The notes: generated from the sequence alone by a model not told the origin. Positions 1-10,843 are shown, numbered from the stretch's first letter. The stretch: DNA of 64,000 nt from an uncultured Spirochaetia bacterium (GCA_958296075.1 CATQHW010000004.1:62001-126000); one strand, 5' to 3'. Translations and numbers: made by a program.

Positions 1-1
1 G

Positions 2-682
2 GCCACGCGGCGTCCGGCGCTGCTGTCGCAGGCGCTCGCCGCGGTGGCGCGGCAGAGCTATCCGCGGCTGGAGCTGGTGCTGGCGCTGCACGGGAACGAC
101 CGCGCCTTCCCGGCGGTACAGCGGCGCGTTGCCGAGTTGCCGCTTCCGGGCACGGTCGTGCGGGTGCCGGGCAGCGCTTCCCTGGGCGCGGTGCTGAACG
201 CCGCGGTAGCGGCGGCCGGCGGAGAGCTGCTGACCAAGATGGACGATGACGACCGGTACGGCGCCGACCACGTGTGGGACTTGGTGCTTGCGCGGGCGTA
301 CTCGCGCGCGGAGCTGGTCGGCAAGGGAGCCGAGTTCGTGTACCTCGCCGCGTCGCACCGGACGGTATGCGACGCGGCGAGTTGGCGCCCGGAAGCCTAT
401 GGGTCGCGCGGTCTGGCGGGGGGCACGCTGCTGATCTCGCGGCGCGACCTGGAGCGGATCGGCGGCTGGCGGGAGGCCCGGCGCGGCGTTGATCAGGCGC
501 TGATCGGCGATGTCCTGCGCGCCGGCGGCGGCGTTTACCGGACCCACGGCACCGGGTTCGCCCTGGTGCGGCACGGCGATCGCCACACGTGGCGCGTGGG
601 CGACGGCTGGTTCCTCGCCAGGGCGGACCGCATCATTCCTGGTTGGGCCGCCGCCGCCGACGTCGGCGAGCCGGACGCATGA
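2..682 (+). CDS. Glycosyltransferase family 2 protein, 5' end outside window
   Basis: The reading frame is open to the left edge, so the true start lies outside the window. The first visible residues (TRRPALLSQALAAVARQ, then SYPRLE) look like the start of a GT2 nucleotide-binding fold. The acidic run MDDDD near 65 residues from the internal GTG at 44 fits the DxD metal/nucleotide-sugar site. The protein is probably cytoplasmic and adds a sugar to a surface glycan; donor and acceptor cannot be told. The stop overlaps the next gene's start (ATGA), so it is co-transcribed with a sulfotransferase, which suggests the glycan is sulfated. The visible part is about 226 residues, short for a full GT2 enzyme. 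Confidence 0.75.
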   Translation, partial: ATRRPALLSQALAAVARQSYPRLELVLALHGNDRAFPAVQRRVAELPLPGTVVRVPGSASLGAVLNAAVAAAGGELLTKMDDDDRYGADHVWDLVLARAYSRAELVGKGAEFVYLAASHRTVCDAASWRPEAYGSRGLAGGTLLISRRDLERIGGWREARRGVDQALIGDVLRAGGGVYRTHGTGFALVRHGDRHTWRVGDGWFLARADRIIPGWAAAADVGEPDA

Positions 683-1530
683 CCGCGCTGCCGCTACTGC
701 GCGGCTGCCGGCAGGCGATCGCCATCGCCGCGAAGCCGGACTTGGCCAAGGAGATAGCCGGCGCCGCGGCGCGCGGGCGATTCGCCGCGGCGGCGCGCAT
801 GGCCCTCACCGCGGCCCGTTCGCCCGACCTGGGGGCGGAAAAGATCATCTCCCGGAAATATCGCTATGTCTGGCTGTGCGTTCCCAAGGTCGCGTCGCGC
901 AGCATCATGGCGGCGTTGCAAGGCAGCGCGCCGGATAACGAGATATTCACCGGCAAGAGCGCGGTCGAGCTCTTCGCACTGCGTCCGGAAGCGCGCGACT
1001 ATTACAGTTTTGCCTTCGTCAGGAACCCGTACACCCGGGCGCTTTCTTTCTACTCCGACCTGCATTTCGCGCACCGCCGCTATGCGGAAGCCGCGGCGTG
1101 CCGCAGAAAGAAAGAGCATGCCGCACGCTTCTTCAAGCGCTTCTACGGGCTGGCCGAGACCGGCAGCTTCGACGACTTCTGCCGGTGGCTGAGTACGCCC
1201 TGGGCTTCGGATGCGGTCGCCGACCGCCACTTTCTGTCGCAATACCTGCAGATACGCCTCGACGGAGGGCGCCGGCCCGACTTCGTCGGCCGCTTCGAGC
1301 ACCTCGACGCCGACTTCGCCCGCGTCGCCGGGCAGCTCGGCTTGCCGGTGCCGGCGCTGCCCTTGTTGCACACCATGGCGGGCTGGCGGACGACGCCGGC
1401 TGCCTTGCAGGCTGCCAGAGCCGCCATGAGCCCGCACCTTACCGAACGCAACAAGGCGTTGCTCCGCACGCGGTACGCGCACGACTTCGATCTGGGAGAC
1501 TGGAGTCGTCCCGACAGCGGGCCGCTCTGA
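679..1530 (+). CDS. Sulfotransferase family 2 (carbohydrate sulfotransferase-like)
   Basis: Predicted 283-residue PAPS-dependent sulfotransferase. The 5'-phosphosulfate loop is VPKVASRSI and the 3'-phosphate-binding segment is FVRNPYTRALSFYSD; this pair is typical of the Sulfotransfer_2 (carbohydrate/HNK-1-like) superfamily. It should transfer sulfate from PAPS to a sugar hydroxyl. The ATG at 679 was chosen because it overlaps the glycosyltransferase stop by 4 nt; a longer in-frame extension upstream would run inside that gene. A second, divergent sulfotransferase lies at 16740-17504. Substrate unknown. Confidence 0.8.
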   Translation: MTALPLLRGCRQAIAIAAKPDLAKEIAGAAARGRFAAAARMALTAARSPDLGAEKIISRKYRYVWLCVPKVASRSIMAALQGSAPDNEIFTGKSAVELFALRPEARDYYSFAFVRNPYTRALSFYSDLHFAHRRYAEAAACRRKKEHAARFFKRFYGLAETGSFDDFCRWLSTPWASDAVADRHFLSQYLQIRLDGGRRPDFVGRFEHLDADFARVAGQLGLPVPALPLLHTMAGWRTTPAALQAARAAMSPHLTERNKALLRTRYAHDFDLGDWSRPDSGPL

Positions 1531-1651
1531 GGCTCGTTTGCGACCGGTCTCGCCGGCCCGCATCACCGCAGGCCGCACCGGCGAACGGCTATCAGTCGCC
1601 CTGATTCCGGGCCTCTTTCCATGCATTCGACCTGACGATGCGTTGGGTCCC

Positions 1652-1759
1652 TCAGGCGGGGAGGCCATGCAGGCCCCGCTCGATCACCTCCTCGACCTCT
1701 CGCCCACCCATTTCCGTAAGCGCGACATCGAACGGCGTATGCCCACGCGAATAAATCAT
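1652..1759 (-). pseudogene. Ankyrin-repeat C-terminal remnant
   Basis: A 35-codon open stretch reads MIYSRGHTPFDVALTEMGG and continues with REVEEVIERG before a stop. G-H-T-P-F-D-V-A matches the first helix of an ankyrin repeat, and the rest fits the second helix. No further repeats are found upstream in any frame, so this looks like the last repeat of a lost gene. It sits in a 400-bp stretch with no other convincing gene (1531-1938). Confidence 0.35.
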
Positions 1760-1938
1760 ACGAGTCGAACGGGCTTTACGGCAACCTGCCGCCATCGCCG
1801 GGGTGCGTCAGGCGCGGATCAGGGCTGACTGACTTGACGCGCACTGCCGCCAGAGGCGACCATGGAATCCGGCGAGTACCGGAAGTGCAAGACACGGGTG
1901 AACAGGCAGGATGGTTCCGGCGTTTCGCCCCGGCGGCG

Positions 1939-2586
1939 GTGCGGGAAGTAGGTCGGCCGCGGGCACTGCCGTTGGCGCTGCTGCTCCTGACGATCGCAGC
2001 AGGCGCCTGGGCACAGGACGGCAGCCCCACGGTGGCCTGGGAGTCGATCGCGTCGAACGGCGTCGTGCTGGCCTTTGTGTTGTTGGCGCTTCGGTTCCTG
2101 CGCAAGGGGTTGAGTGAGTTGCGCGTCGAACTCGGCACGGTGAAGACCGCGTTGAGCGTTCACGGTGAACGCCTGGGGCGGATCGAAGCGGCCCAGGAAA
2201 CGACGGCCGCTGACCTGAGCGACCTGCGCGCGGAGATCGGCACGGTGAAGGCCGCGTTGAGCGCTCACGGCGAACGCCTGGGGCGGATTGAGGCGGCCCA
2301 GGAAACGACGGCCGCTGACCTGAGCGACCTGCGCGCGGAGATCGGCACGGTGAAGGCCGCGTTGAGCGCTCACGGTGAACGCCTGGGGCGGATTGAGGCG
2401 GCCCAGGAAACGACGGCCGCTGACCTGAGCGACCTGCACACTACGATGCATGGCGTGCGCGATACCGTACATGCGAACGCGCAGCGTCTGGCCTGGATCG
2501 AGGGTGCGATAGACCGGCGTCTGAAGCCGGCGAACCTCGATGCCGCGACCGCCCGCTCTGCCGCCCCCGTGACGGCGACGCTCTGA
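1939..2586 (+). CDS. Exported/membrane coiled-coil protein with 35-residue tandem repeats
   Basis: No family recognised. From the GTG at 1939 the protein begins MREVGRPRALPLALLLLTI, a good signal peptide ending near AWA-QDG. A second hydrophobic segment follows (NGVVLAFVLLALRFL) and then an almost perfect triple repeat of 35 residues with core IGTVKAALSAHGERLGRIEA. Thirty-five residues is exactly five heptads, so a continuous parallel coiled coil is expected, on the periplasmic or outer face depending on topology. An in-frame TTG at 1834 would give a 250-residue form, but it would bury the signal peptide, so the later GTG is preferred. Neighbours give no clear functional link. Confidence 0.55.
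   Translation: MREVGRPRALPLALLLLTIAAGAWAQDGSPTVAWESIASNGVVLAFVLLALRFLRKGLSELRVELGTVKTALSVHGERLGRIEAAQETTAADLSDLRAEIGTVKAALSAHGERLGRIEAAQETTAADLSDLRAEIGTVKAALSAHGERLGRIEAAQETTAADLSDLHTTMHGVRDTVHANAQRLAWIEGAIDRRLKPANLDAATARSAAPVTATL
2119..2433 (+). repeat. Three tandem 105-bp coding repeats
   Basis: Units are 2119-2223, 2224-2328 and 2329-2433. Units 2 and 3 are nearly identical at DNA level; unit 1 differs at several positions. Each encodes 35 residues in frame. Near-identity of the DNA implies recent expansion or gene conversion, and copy number is likely variable between strains. Confidence 0.9.
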
Positions 2587-2905
2587 TTATCGGCTTCTGA
2601 CGCCGTAAACGGCCGTGTCGCGCTTCCGTCCAGCCGGCTTCACGCTGTTCCTGATCGGCTGTCGGTCCTGGCGGCCGCTCTGGTGCTGGCGCGGGAAGTT
2701 ACCTGGGGGGCCGGGGTTGCGATCCGATGCCGTCGAATGGACAGGACTGGCCCGCAAGCTGCTGGCCGGAGAGGGCTATACCTAGGCAGCGGCCGCTTTG
2801 CAGACGAACTGGCCGCCGTTCTGCCCTGTATTGGGCACGCCGCTGGGACGTGTCGAGGATCGAGTGTTGGGAGCGGTCACGCTTTCCTGCAAGACCTCCT
2901 GAACG
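2587..2905. other. Intergenic stretch, no gene recognised
   Basis: This 319-bp stretch lies between the repeat-protein stop and the 3' end of the minus-strand sulfatase. Short open frames exist on the plus strand, but none shows a recognisable motif. Its codon pattern looks like decayed coding DNA, without anything I can name. Confidence 0.4.
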
Positions 2906-4708
2906 TTACCGGTCGGGGACGGGCAATTGGGGTGGAATTACGGGGAATTCCACCCCCCAGTCCCAACCTTCGCCGGGAACGTATTGGCCGGTGCTGATGC
3001 CGGTAATCTCATGTTCGGGGAGCCTGATTACCGCCAGGCACCAGCCGTCCAGGATCATGCCGCGCTCCTGGAAATCGAAGCTCAGGTTCTCGAAGCCGTA
3101 GCGCTTGCCGTAGGCGGAATACGCCGGGAACAGATGCAGGAAGAAACGCTCCCGCGTGTCCGCCGTCCTGCACGGCTCCCTGACGTAGATGAGTCTTGCG
3201 CCATTGAGATAGACGTCGAACTTCGACTTGGCCGCCGGCTCGCCCGCCACCGTCGCTCGATACACCTCTCGCATGAGGTAACGCAGGCTTTCGCGTTCGT
3301 ACCACGAAGTCCAGAGGAAATCTTCGGAGGTCCGTTTCTTCCAGTCGTTATAGAGGGCGATCATGCGCGCCGCAGTGTCCGCTTCCGCCGCGATCAAGTC
3401 ACGCGTCTCGCCGGGATCGGTGCGCAGGTCGAACAGCGCCGGCCCCTCCTCGGCGCGATTCTTGACCAGTTTGGCGTCGGCCGTGCGTACCGCATAGCGG
3501 GGATCATCCTTCCCGGTCGTCGTCCAGAACAGCGCCTCATGCAGGACGCCGGACGCTGCCCCGCGCATGAAGGGATCCAGATTCACGCCGTCGAGCGGGA
3601 GGTGGGCGGCGGCTTCGGCGCCGGCCAGAGCGAGCGCGGTGGCCGCGACGTCGAGGCTGATGACCATCGGCTCGAAGGTCGTTCCGCCGGACCAGCGGGC
3701 CGGCCAGGAGGCGGCGAAAGGTACGCGGATGCCGCCTTCGAACACGCTACCCTTGCCGTTCCGCAGCGGCCGGTTGTCGGCCCGGGACTTGAAAGTGTCG
3801 CCGCCGTTATCGCTCAGGAAGAAGGTGAGCGTGTTTTCCCAGCGTCCGGCGGCCTGCAGCGCCGCCACGATGCGGCCCACGTTGTGATCGAGCGAGTCGA
3901 TCATCGCCAGATAGGTGCGCCGGCCTTCGTCATCGACGTGGCGATACTTGCGCACCGTCTCGGCGGGCGCCTGCAGCGGGGTGTGCGGCGCGTTGTAGGA
4001 GAGGTACAGAAAGAACGGTTCTTCCCGGTCGGCGGTGACGAAGTCGATCGCCCGGTCGGTGAGGGCGTCGGTCAGGTAGCCGGAGAACCCGGAGGCGCCG
4101 CGGCCGTCGTTGAGCGGCAGCAGGTATTCCTGGAGCGGGGACTCGGTGACGTCGATGCGGAAGTAATCATGGCCGCCGCCGGTGAAGCCGTAGAAGTAGT
4201 CGAAGCCGCGGTTGAGCGGGTGGAACTCCGGCGCCGTGCCGAGATGCCATTTTCCCACGATGCCGGTGCGATAGCCGGCCTCCCGGAGGTAGTCGGCGAC
4301 GATGCGTTCCTCCACCGGCAGGTGGTTGCCGAACCGCGCCGGGTAACGGCCGGTCATGAGACCCGCGCGCGACGGAGCGCAGAGCATGTGCGCCACGTAC
4401 CCGTTGCTGAAGACGACGCCCTCTGCCGCTATCCGGTCGATGTGGGGCGTCTCGATCTCGGTCGCGCCCTGAAAGCTCACGTCGCGGTATCCCAGGTCGT
4501 CCGCCAGGATGACCAGGATATTCGGCCGCTCGTCGGCCACCCGCGCCGCACGTATCTGCGATGACGCCGGCGACTGCCCGGTCAGGAGCAAGCCGCACGC
4601 CAGGACGAACGGCAGCCACGTCCGGCGACCCTGCCCACCAAGTCCCGGCGGGACGGCCCCCGGGGCACGCCAAGCCGATGGTTCGCGTAGTTCTTGAAGA
4701 AGCCTCAT
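2906..4708 (-). CDS. Exported sulfatase with extra C-terminal domain (copy 1)
   Basis: A 600-residue type I sulfatase (alkaline phosphatase superfamily) hydrolysing sulfate esters, probably on glycans. A hydrophobic stretch WLPFVLACGLLLTG follows GRR near residues 28-44 and serves as an N-terminal export signal. Metal ligands are in ILADDLGY (Asp70, Asp71). The formylglycine motif CAPSRAGLMTG starts at Cys110, and DNGG occurs in the middle. Residues about 492-590 form an added C-terminal domain shared with the second sulfatase and with the GT-C enzyme at 29977-31953 (see findings). ATG at 4708 is supported by a -10 box just upstream. Much of the gene is near-identical at DNA level to 10832-12733. 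A sulfatase-maturating enzyme is needed but none is in the window. Confidence 0.9.
   Translation of the reverse strand: MRLLQELREPSAWRAPGAVPPGLGGQGRRTWLPFVLACGLLLTGQSPASSQIRAARVADERPNILVILADDLGYRDVSFQGATEIETPHIDRIAAEGVVFSNGYVAHMLCAPSRAGLMTGRYPARFGNHLPVEERIVADYLREAGYRTGIVGKWHLGTAPEFHPLNRGFDYFYGFTGGGHDYFRIDVTESPLQEYLLPLNDGRGASGFSGYLTDALTDRAIDFVTADREEPFFLYLSYNAPHTPLQAPAETVRKYRHVDDEGRRTYLAMIDSLDHNVGRIVAALQAAGRWENTLTFFLSDNGGDTFKSRADNRPLRNGKGSVFEGGIRVPFAASWPARWSGGTTFEPMVISLDVAATALALAGAEAAAHLPLDGVNLDPFMRGAASGVLHEALFWTTTGKDDPRYAVRTADAKLVKNRAEEGPALFDLRTDPGETRDLIAAEADTAARMIALYNDWKKRTSEDFLWTSWYERESLRYLMREVYRATVAGEPAAKSKFDVYLNGARLIYVREPCRTADTRERFFLHLFPAYSAYGKRYGFENLSFDFQERGMILDGWCLAVIRLPEHEITGISTGQYVPGEGWDWGVEFPVIPPQLPVPDR
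2929..2956. repeat. Perfect 11-bp inverted repeat in sulfatase 3' end
   Basis: Arms GGGGTGGAATT and AATTCCACCCC are separated by 6 nt (ACGGGG). It lies just inside the 3' end of sulfatase copy 1, encoding the VEFPV region. No T-run follows on the minus strand, so it is not a standard terminator, but it could protect the 3' end of the mRNA. I did not see an equivalent in sulfatase copy 2. Confidence 0.6.
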
Positions 4709-4717
4709 GTCACGACC

Positions 4718-4723
4718 ATTCTA
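4718..4723 (-). promoter_or_regulatory. -10 box of sulfatase copy 1 (leaderless arrangement)
   Basis: TAGAAT lies 9 nt upstream of the ATG, so transcription would begin at or next to the start codon. The same box, spacing and flanking bases occur upstream of sulfatase copy 2 (12743-12748), so the promoter was duplicated with the gene. No strong -35 is visible. Confidence 0.5.
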
Positions 4724-5097
4724 ACACGCTCCCGAATGCCTCATCGCCTGGTGCCGGACCGGACCTTCCGGCGCTGCCGGTCGGTACGACACGCCGCGAA
4801 GCGGGGTAGTGCCGGCGGCGCGATGTCCGGCTTGAGCTTGTGCTTGAGGTGGTCCTGGTTCGTTGGACAGCTCGAGGGGTAGTACAAGGTGTATTCGCAT
4901 GGTTGTCTACCCCTCCTGTTGCTCCAGATAGGGCGGCGGTAAAAGGGGGTGCGGGGAGGGGGTGTTTCCCTGTGGACATTGTGGATAACCCCGTCACTGT
5001 CACGCACCAGCTTGCCCTCTGACCGCGAACGCTGCGGTCGCAGCTACCCCACTTCATCGAATCAGCACTCCCTCCTTACTCTTCTCTGGGTTCAGCG

Positions 5098-5672
5098 CTA
5101 CGCCACCCGCTCTCTGGGTGTCCGCTCGCCGCAGTAGGCCTCCGCCGGCGTGCAGCCAGCCAGCGCCGAGTGCGGTCGTTCGTCGTTGTAGAACTCGATC
5201 CAGCCGTCGATCACTCGCTGCGCGACGAAGCCGTCGGCCAACTCGTGCAGGTACACCGCCTCGTACTTCAGCGAGCGCCACAGCCGCTCGATGAACACGC
5301 TGTCCATGCAGCGACCGCGACCGTCCATCGAGCACCGTATGCCGGCCGCTGCCAGCCGCCCGGTGAATGCCATGCTGGTGAACTGGCTGCCTTGATCGGT
5401 GTTGAAGATCGCCGGCGTGCCGGAGAGCGCCAACGCCTCGCGCAGTGCCTCCACGCAGAACTCGGTGTCCATCGTGTTGGACAGCCGCCACGCCAGCACC
5501 CGCCGGCTCGCCCCCGGCCTGCCGGCCGCCCTCCGGGCCATGATCGCCACCAGGTACAGAAAGCCTTTCTGCACCGGGATGTAGGTGATGTCCGCACACC
5601 ACACCTGATCGGCCGCTCGATCGTCAGTCCGCTGAGCAGATACGGGTACACGCGGTGCTCGGGGTGCGCGAC
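5098..5672 (-). pseudogene. IS3-family transposase OrfB, C-terminal part (DDE catalytic core)
   Basis: This encodes the integrase core: first Asp in WCADITYIP, second in FNTDQGSQFTS, Glu in IERLWRSLKYE, and a C-terminal NDERPHSALAG typical of IS3 OrfB. The 5' part of the gene was separated by the IS21 insertion at 5673. A one-base deletion near 5620 also breaks the frame between YPYLLSGLTIERP and QVWCADITY, so this copy cannot make active transposase. Confidence 0.85.
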
Positions 5673-5678
5673 TGTCCA

Positions 5679-5720
5679 GCGACAATCAAGATGAGAACGC
5701 GGCGACAATCAAGATGAGAA
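5679..5720 (+). repeat. IS21 left-end paired 19-bp transposase-binding repeats
   Basis: GCGACAATCAAGATGAGAA occurs at 5679-5697 and again at 5702-5720. Internal multiple end repeats are typical of IS21-family elements and are presumed IstA binding sites. From 5721 to the istA start at 5906 I see no gene; it is the element's leader. Confidence 0.8.
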
Positions 5721-5872
5721 TGCGCGAGTAGGGCGGCTGCCTCCGACAGAGGGAGGATGGAGGGAGCCGCCGCTGGCGGCGGGAGGGCGTAGCCCGACCG
5801 CAGTCAGCGGCGCGCGGCGGTGCCCCGTAGGGCTTCGCGGCCGGTGATCGTGACCGACCCGGCGTTGGGTAG

Positions 5873-8244
<2,372 letters not shown>

Positions 8245-8830
8245 CCCCCCAGCGGCAGGTTCAGGCGCCTCAGGGTCGGCAGCTCAAACGACCCCCGGCA
8301 CGAGGAGTCCGCGCTCGCAGCCAAGCGGGAGGCGATGCGCGCGCTTGATCTTGCGGAACCGCAGAGCAGCGAGCCGCCGCGCGGGTACGGACGCGACTGA
8401 GCAGGCCGCCGCCCATCGGTTACGTCGGTACTGCCGGCAAGCCCTGATCCGGCATCCGCGGCGTCGGCTGCCTTACCCTTACGACTGCTTCCCCAACGTT
8501 GCCGCCAACTCCCCGCCACCTCGGTCAGTCAGGTCCGCCACTTGTCGAGCAGACCGCCCTCCGACGGCTTGCGGACGGCGCGCAGGAGCGGTCGGGCGGC
8601 GACCGATGGTGCGGCGACCGCACGATGGCCGTTGCTCTGGCAGCGGCCACTACCGGCCCTTCGGCAGCCGGCCACCACGCACCGGGCCGTTCCGAGCGCC
8701 ATCTGCGCCCCTCCCACCAGCGGCGATCTGACCGTTCGATGGACCTCGACGGCGGCCCCGCCGCTTCTTCCCCTGCTTGCAAACCCAAGCCCGCTTGTGT
8801 CATCGTCCCGCCCGTTGCGACACCGATTTT
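8245..8830. other. Right-hand non-coding part of the IS21 element
   Basis: This 586-bp stretch between istB and the right-end repeats has short open frames, but none shows a recognisable domain or a ribosome site. It is long for an IS21 right end and may hold decayed passenger DNA. I cannot identify it. Confidence 0.4.
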
Positions 8831-8872
8831 TTCTCATCCTGATTGTCGCTCGGTTCTCATCCTGATTGTCGC
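8831..8872 (-). repeat. IS21 right-end paired 19-bp repeats
   Basis: The inverse motif TTCTCATCCTGATTGTCGC is at 8831-8849 and 8854-8872, mirroring the left end with one base difference. The element ends with ACA at 8878. Confidence 0.8.
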
Positions 8873-8878
8873 GCTACA

Positions 8879-9203
8879 CGCGACGCTGGTGCGCGGCTTG
8901 CGGTAGATCGCCTCCAAGCCCAGCAAGCGCATCAGCCGGCGCACCCGGTGGCGGCCGACCGACACCCCTTCCCGTGCCAGATGGCGCGCCATCTGGCGGC
9001 TGCCATAGAACGGATAGCGCAAGTACCGTTCGTCGATGCGTCGCATCAGTGCCAAGGTCTCGGCGCTGCCCGACCGGCGTGTAGTACAGCGCCGAACGAC
9101 TCAGCCCGAGCAGCACGCATTGACGGCTCAAGCTCAAGCCTGCGTGGTCGCCGTCGATCATCATCCGTCGCTCCGCACGGCTCAGCGCGCGAGCCCGCGT
9201 GCT
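8879..9203 (-). pseudogene. IS3-family transposase OrfB, N-terminal part
   Basis: The protein fragment reads LSLSRQCVLLGLSRSALYY, then after a frameshift near 9070 ALMRRIDERYLRYPFYGSRQ and ends at GLEAIYRKPRTSV, where the IS21 element was inserted. This is the HTH_21-type region before the integrase core. There is no own start: expression would need -1 frameshifting from orfA. Two frameshifts plus the insertion make it non-functional. Confidence 0.8.
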
Positions 9204-9409
9204 AAAAAATCTCGCTCCACGGTCAACTCGCCGATCTTGGCGTGCAGGTCAAGCATGCCGTCAACCGCCTGCCGCTTCCACCCGCTCACCTGGTTCGGAT
9301 GCACCTGATGCTTGGCCGCGATCGCCTGGATCGTGCGGTCACCACGCAGCGCTTCCAGCGCCACCCGCGTTTTGAACTCCGCTGTGAATCGACGCCGTTT
9401 CGTCGCCAT
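9182..9409 (-). CDS. IS3-family OrfA (helix-turn-helix)
   Basis: About 75 residues from the ATG at 9409, beginning MATKRRRFTAEFKTRVALE. The HTH_Tnp_1 fold follows, with IAAKHQVHPNQVSGWKR as the recognition part. A TTTTTTA heptamer (minus strand, 9203-9209) just before its stop is positioned for -1 frameshifting into orfB. OrfA is intact although orfB is broken. Confidence 0.85.
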   Translation of the reverse strand: MATKRRRFTAEFKTRVALEALRGDRTIQAIAAKHQVHPNQVSGWKRQAVDGMLDLHAKIGELTVERDFLARGLAR

Positions 9410-9560
9410 CTCGTTGGCCCTCCTCAAGGCCTGGAATACACCTTAACCTCCTGTCCAGTTTTCCAGGACCACCTCAAACACGACCGGTCCGGTCAAGGCC
9501 GCCAAGCACTATTGCATTCCGCCGCTGTCGCGTATCGACCTGGAAGGAATCCTCCGCCTG

Positions 9561-10799
9561 GTGCGGGACGAGAAGTACTTCGTATTGCACGCGCCGCGGC
9601 AGACCGGCAAGACGTCGGCGCTGCTGGCGCTGGCCGAGGTGCTGAACGAGCGCGGCTACCATTGCGTGTACGTCACCGTGGAGACCGCCCGCACCGCCCG
9701 CGACGACGTGCCGCGGGCGATGCGCGTGGTGCTCGCCGCGCTGGCGGAGGCGGCGGACGCCGCATTGGGCGATCGGTTCCTGGGCGAGGAGTGGCCGGAC
9801 CTCCTCGCCATGGGCGCGTCCGGCAGTCCGTTCAACATCGCCGCCGCGTCGCTGCGGCTGGGCGACTTCTCGCGGCAGGAGACGCTGGCGCTGCTGGGCC
9901 AGCATACGGCGGAGACCGGCCAGCCGTTCACGCCGGAGGCGCTGGAGGCGGTGTGGACCCAGACCCGCGGCCAGCCGTGGCTGGTCAACGCGCTGGCCTG
10001 CGGAGCCTGCTTCGAGAACACGGCGCTGCGCGAAGACCGCGCGCGCCCGGTGACCGCCGCGGCGGTGGCTGCGGCGCGCGAGGACCTGATCGTCGAGCGG
10101 GTGACGCACCTGGACTATCTGGCGGACAAGCTGCGCGAGGAGCGCGTGCGGCGGGTGATCGAGCCGCTGCTGACCGGCAGCGACCGGCACGCGTTCTCGG
10201 GCCGGGATGTTGGCTACGCGCGCGACCTGGGGCTGATCGCGCGCGATGCGCCGGTGCGCATTGCCAACCCGATCTACGCCGAGGTGCTGCCGCGCGAGTT
10301 GGCGTGGGTGGCGCAGGAGACGCTCGATCTGTCGCCGCGGCGGTACGTGAAGGCGGACGGGAGCCTGGACGCGGCGCTGCTGCTGGGGGAGTTTCAGGGG
10401 TTCTTTCGCCGCCACTCCGAGCACTGGCGGGACCGGTTTGCGTATGCGGAGGCGTGGCCGCAGTTGCTGCTGCAGGCGTATTTGCAGCGGGTGGTGAACG
10501 GCGGCGGGCGCATTGAGCGGGAGTACGCGCTGGGGAGCGGGCGGGTGGATCTGCTGATCGTGTGGCCGCTGGCGGAGCGGGTGCAGGAGGTGGAGTGCAA
10601 GGTGGTGCGGGAGCGGGACGGGCTGGCGCGGACGATAGATGAAGGGGTGGAGCAGACGGCGCGTTACGTGGAGCGGTGCGCGGCGGAGGCGGGGCGCTTG
10701 GTGGTGATCGACTGCCGGGAGAACCGGAGTTGGGAGGAGAAGCTGTTCCACCAGCGGCGCAGCGGCGGCGCGGCGCCGGTCGACGTGTGGGGCATGTGA
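9561..10799 (+). CDS. P-loop ATPase with C-terminal PD-(D/E)XK-like domain, N-terminus lost to IS3
   Basis: Walker A is APRQTGKTSALL at residues 11-22 from the GTG at 9561. The C-terminal part reads GRIEREYALGSGRVDLLIVW followed by EVECKV, which fits a PD-(D/E)XK nuclease fold (Asp in RVDL, Glu and Lys in ECK). Function is unknown; such ATPases resemble STAND/AAA proteins of mobile or defence islands. The frame stays open and family-like upstream to 9480 (TTGPVKAAKHYCIPPLSRID), exactly where the IS3 end begins. The native start codon and first residues therefore appear to have been removed, and the GTG is only the first internal start available. Confidence 0.7.
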   Translation: MRDEKYFVLHAPRQTGKTSALLALAEVLNERGYHCVYVTVETARTARDDVPRAMRVVLAALAEAADAALGDRFLGEEWPDLLAMGASGSPFNIAAASLRLGDFSRQETLALLGQHTAETGQPFTPEALEAVWTQTRGQPWLVNALACGACFENTALREDRARPVTAAAVAAAREDLIVERVTHLDYLADKLREERVRRVIEPLLTGSDRHAFSGRDVGYARDLGLIARDAPVRIANPIYAEVLPRELAWVAQETLDLSPRRYVKADGSLDAALLLGEFQGFFRRHSEHWRDRFAYAEAWPQLLLQAYLQRVVNGGGRIEREYALGSGRVDLLIVWPLAERVQEVECKVVRERDGLARTIDEGVEQTARYVERCAAEAGRLVVIDCRENRSWEEKLFHQRRSGGAAPVDVWGM

Positions 10800-10806
10800 C
10801 GCGCGG

Positions 10807-10843
10807 CCGGGACTTGAAAGTGTCGCCGCCGTTATCGCTCAGG
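10807..10843 (-). repeat. 37-bp copy of an internal sulfatase segment
   Basis: These 37 bases are identical to 3782-3818 and 11807-11843, which encode LSDNGGDTFKSR inside the two sulfatases. Here they lie between the ATPase stop and the end of sulfatase copy 2. The stop codon of sulfatase copy 2 is inside this fragment in a different frame. It looks like the scar of a third, deleted sulfatase copy. Confidence 0.85.

Noticed and set aside
1538..1828. Plus-strand frame of 96 codons after the first sulfotransferase
   Set aside because: No motif and no ribosome site; the opposite strand shows an ankyrin remnant instead.
8499..8906. Possible passenger gene in the IS21 right part
   Set aside because: Composition-only open frame that runs through the IS end into the dead orfB; no domain recognised.
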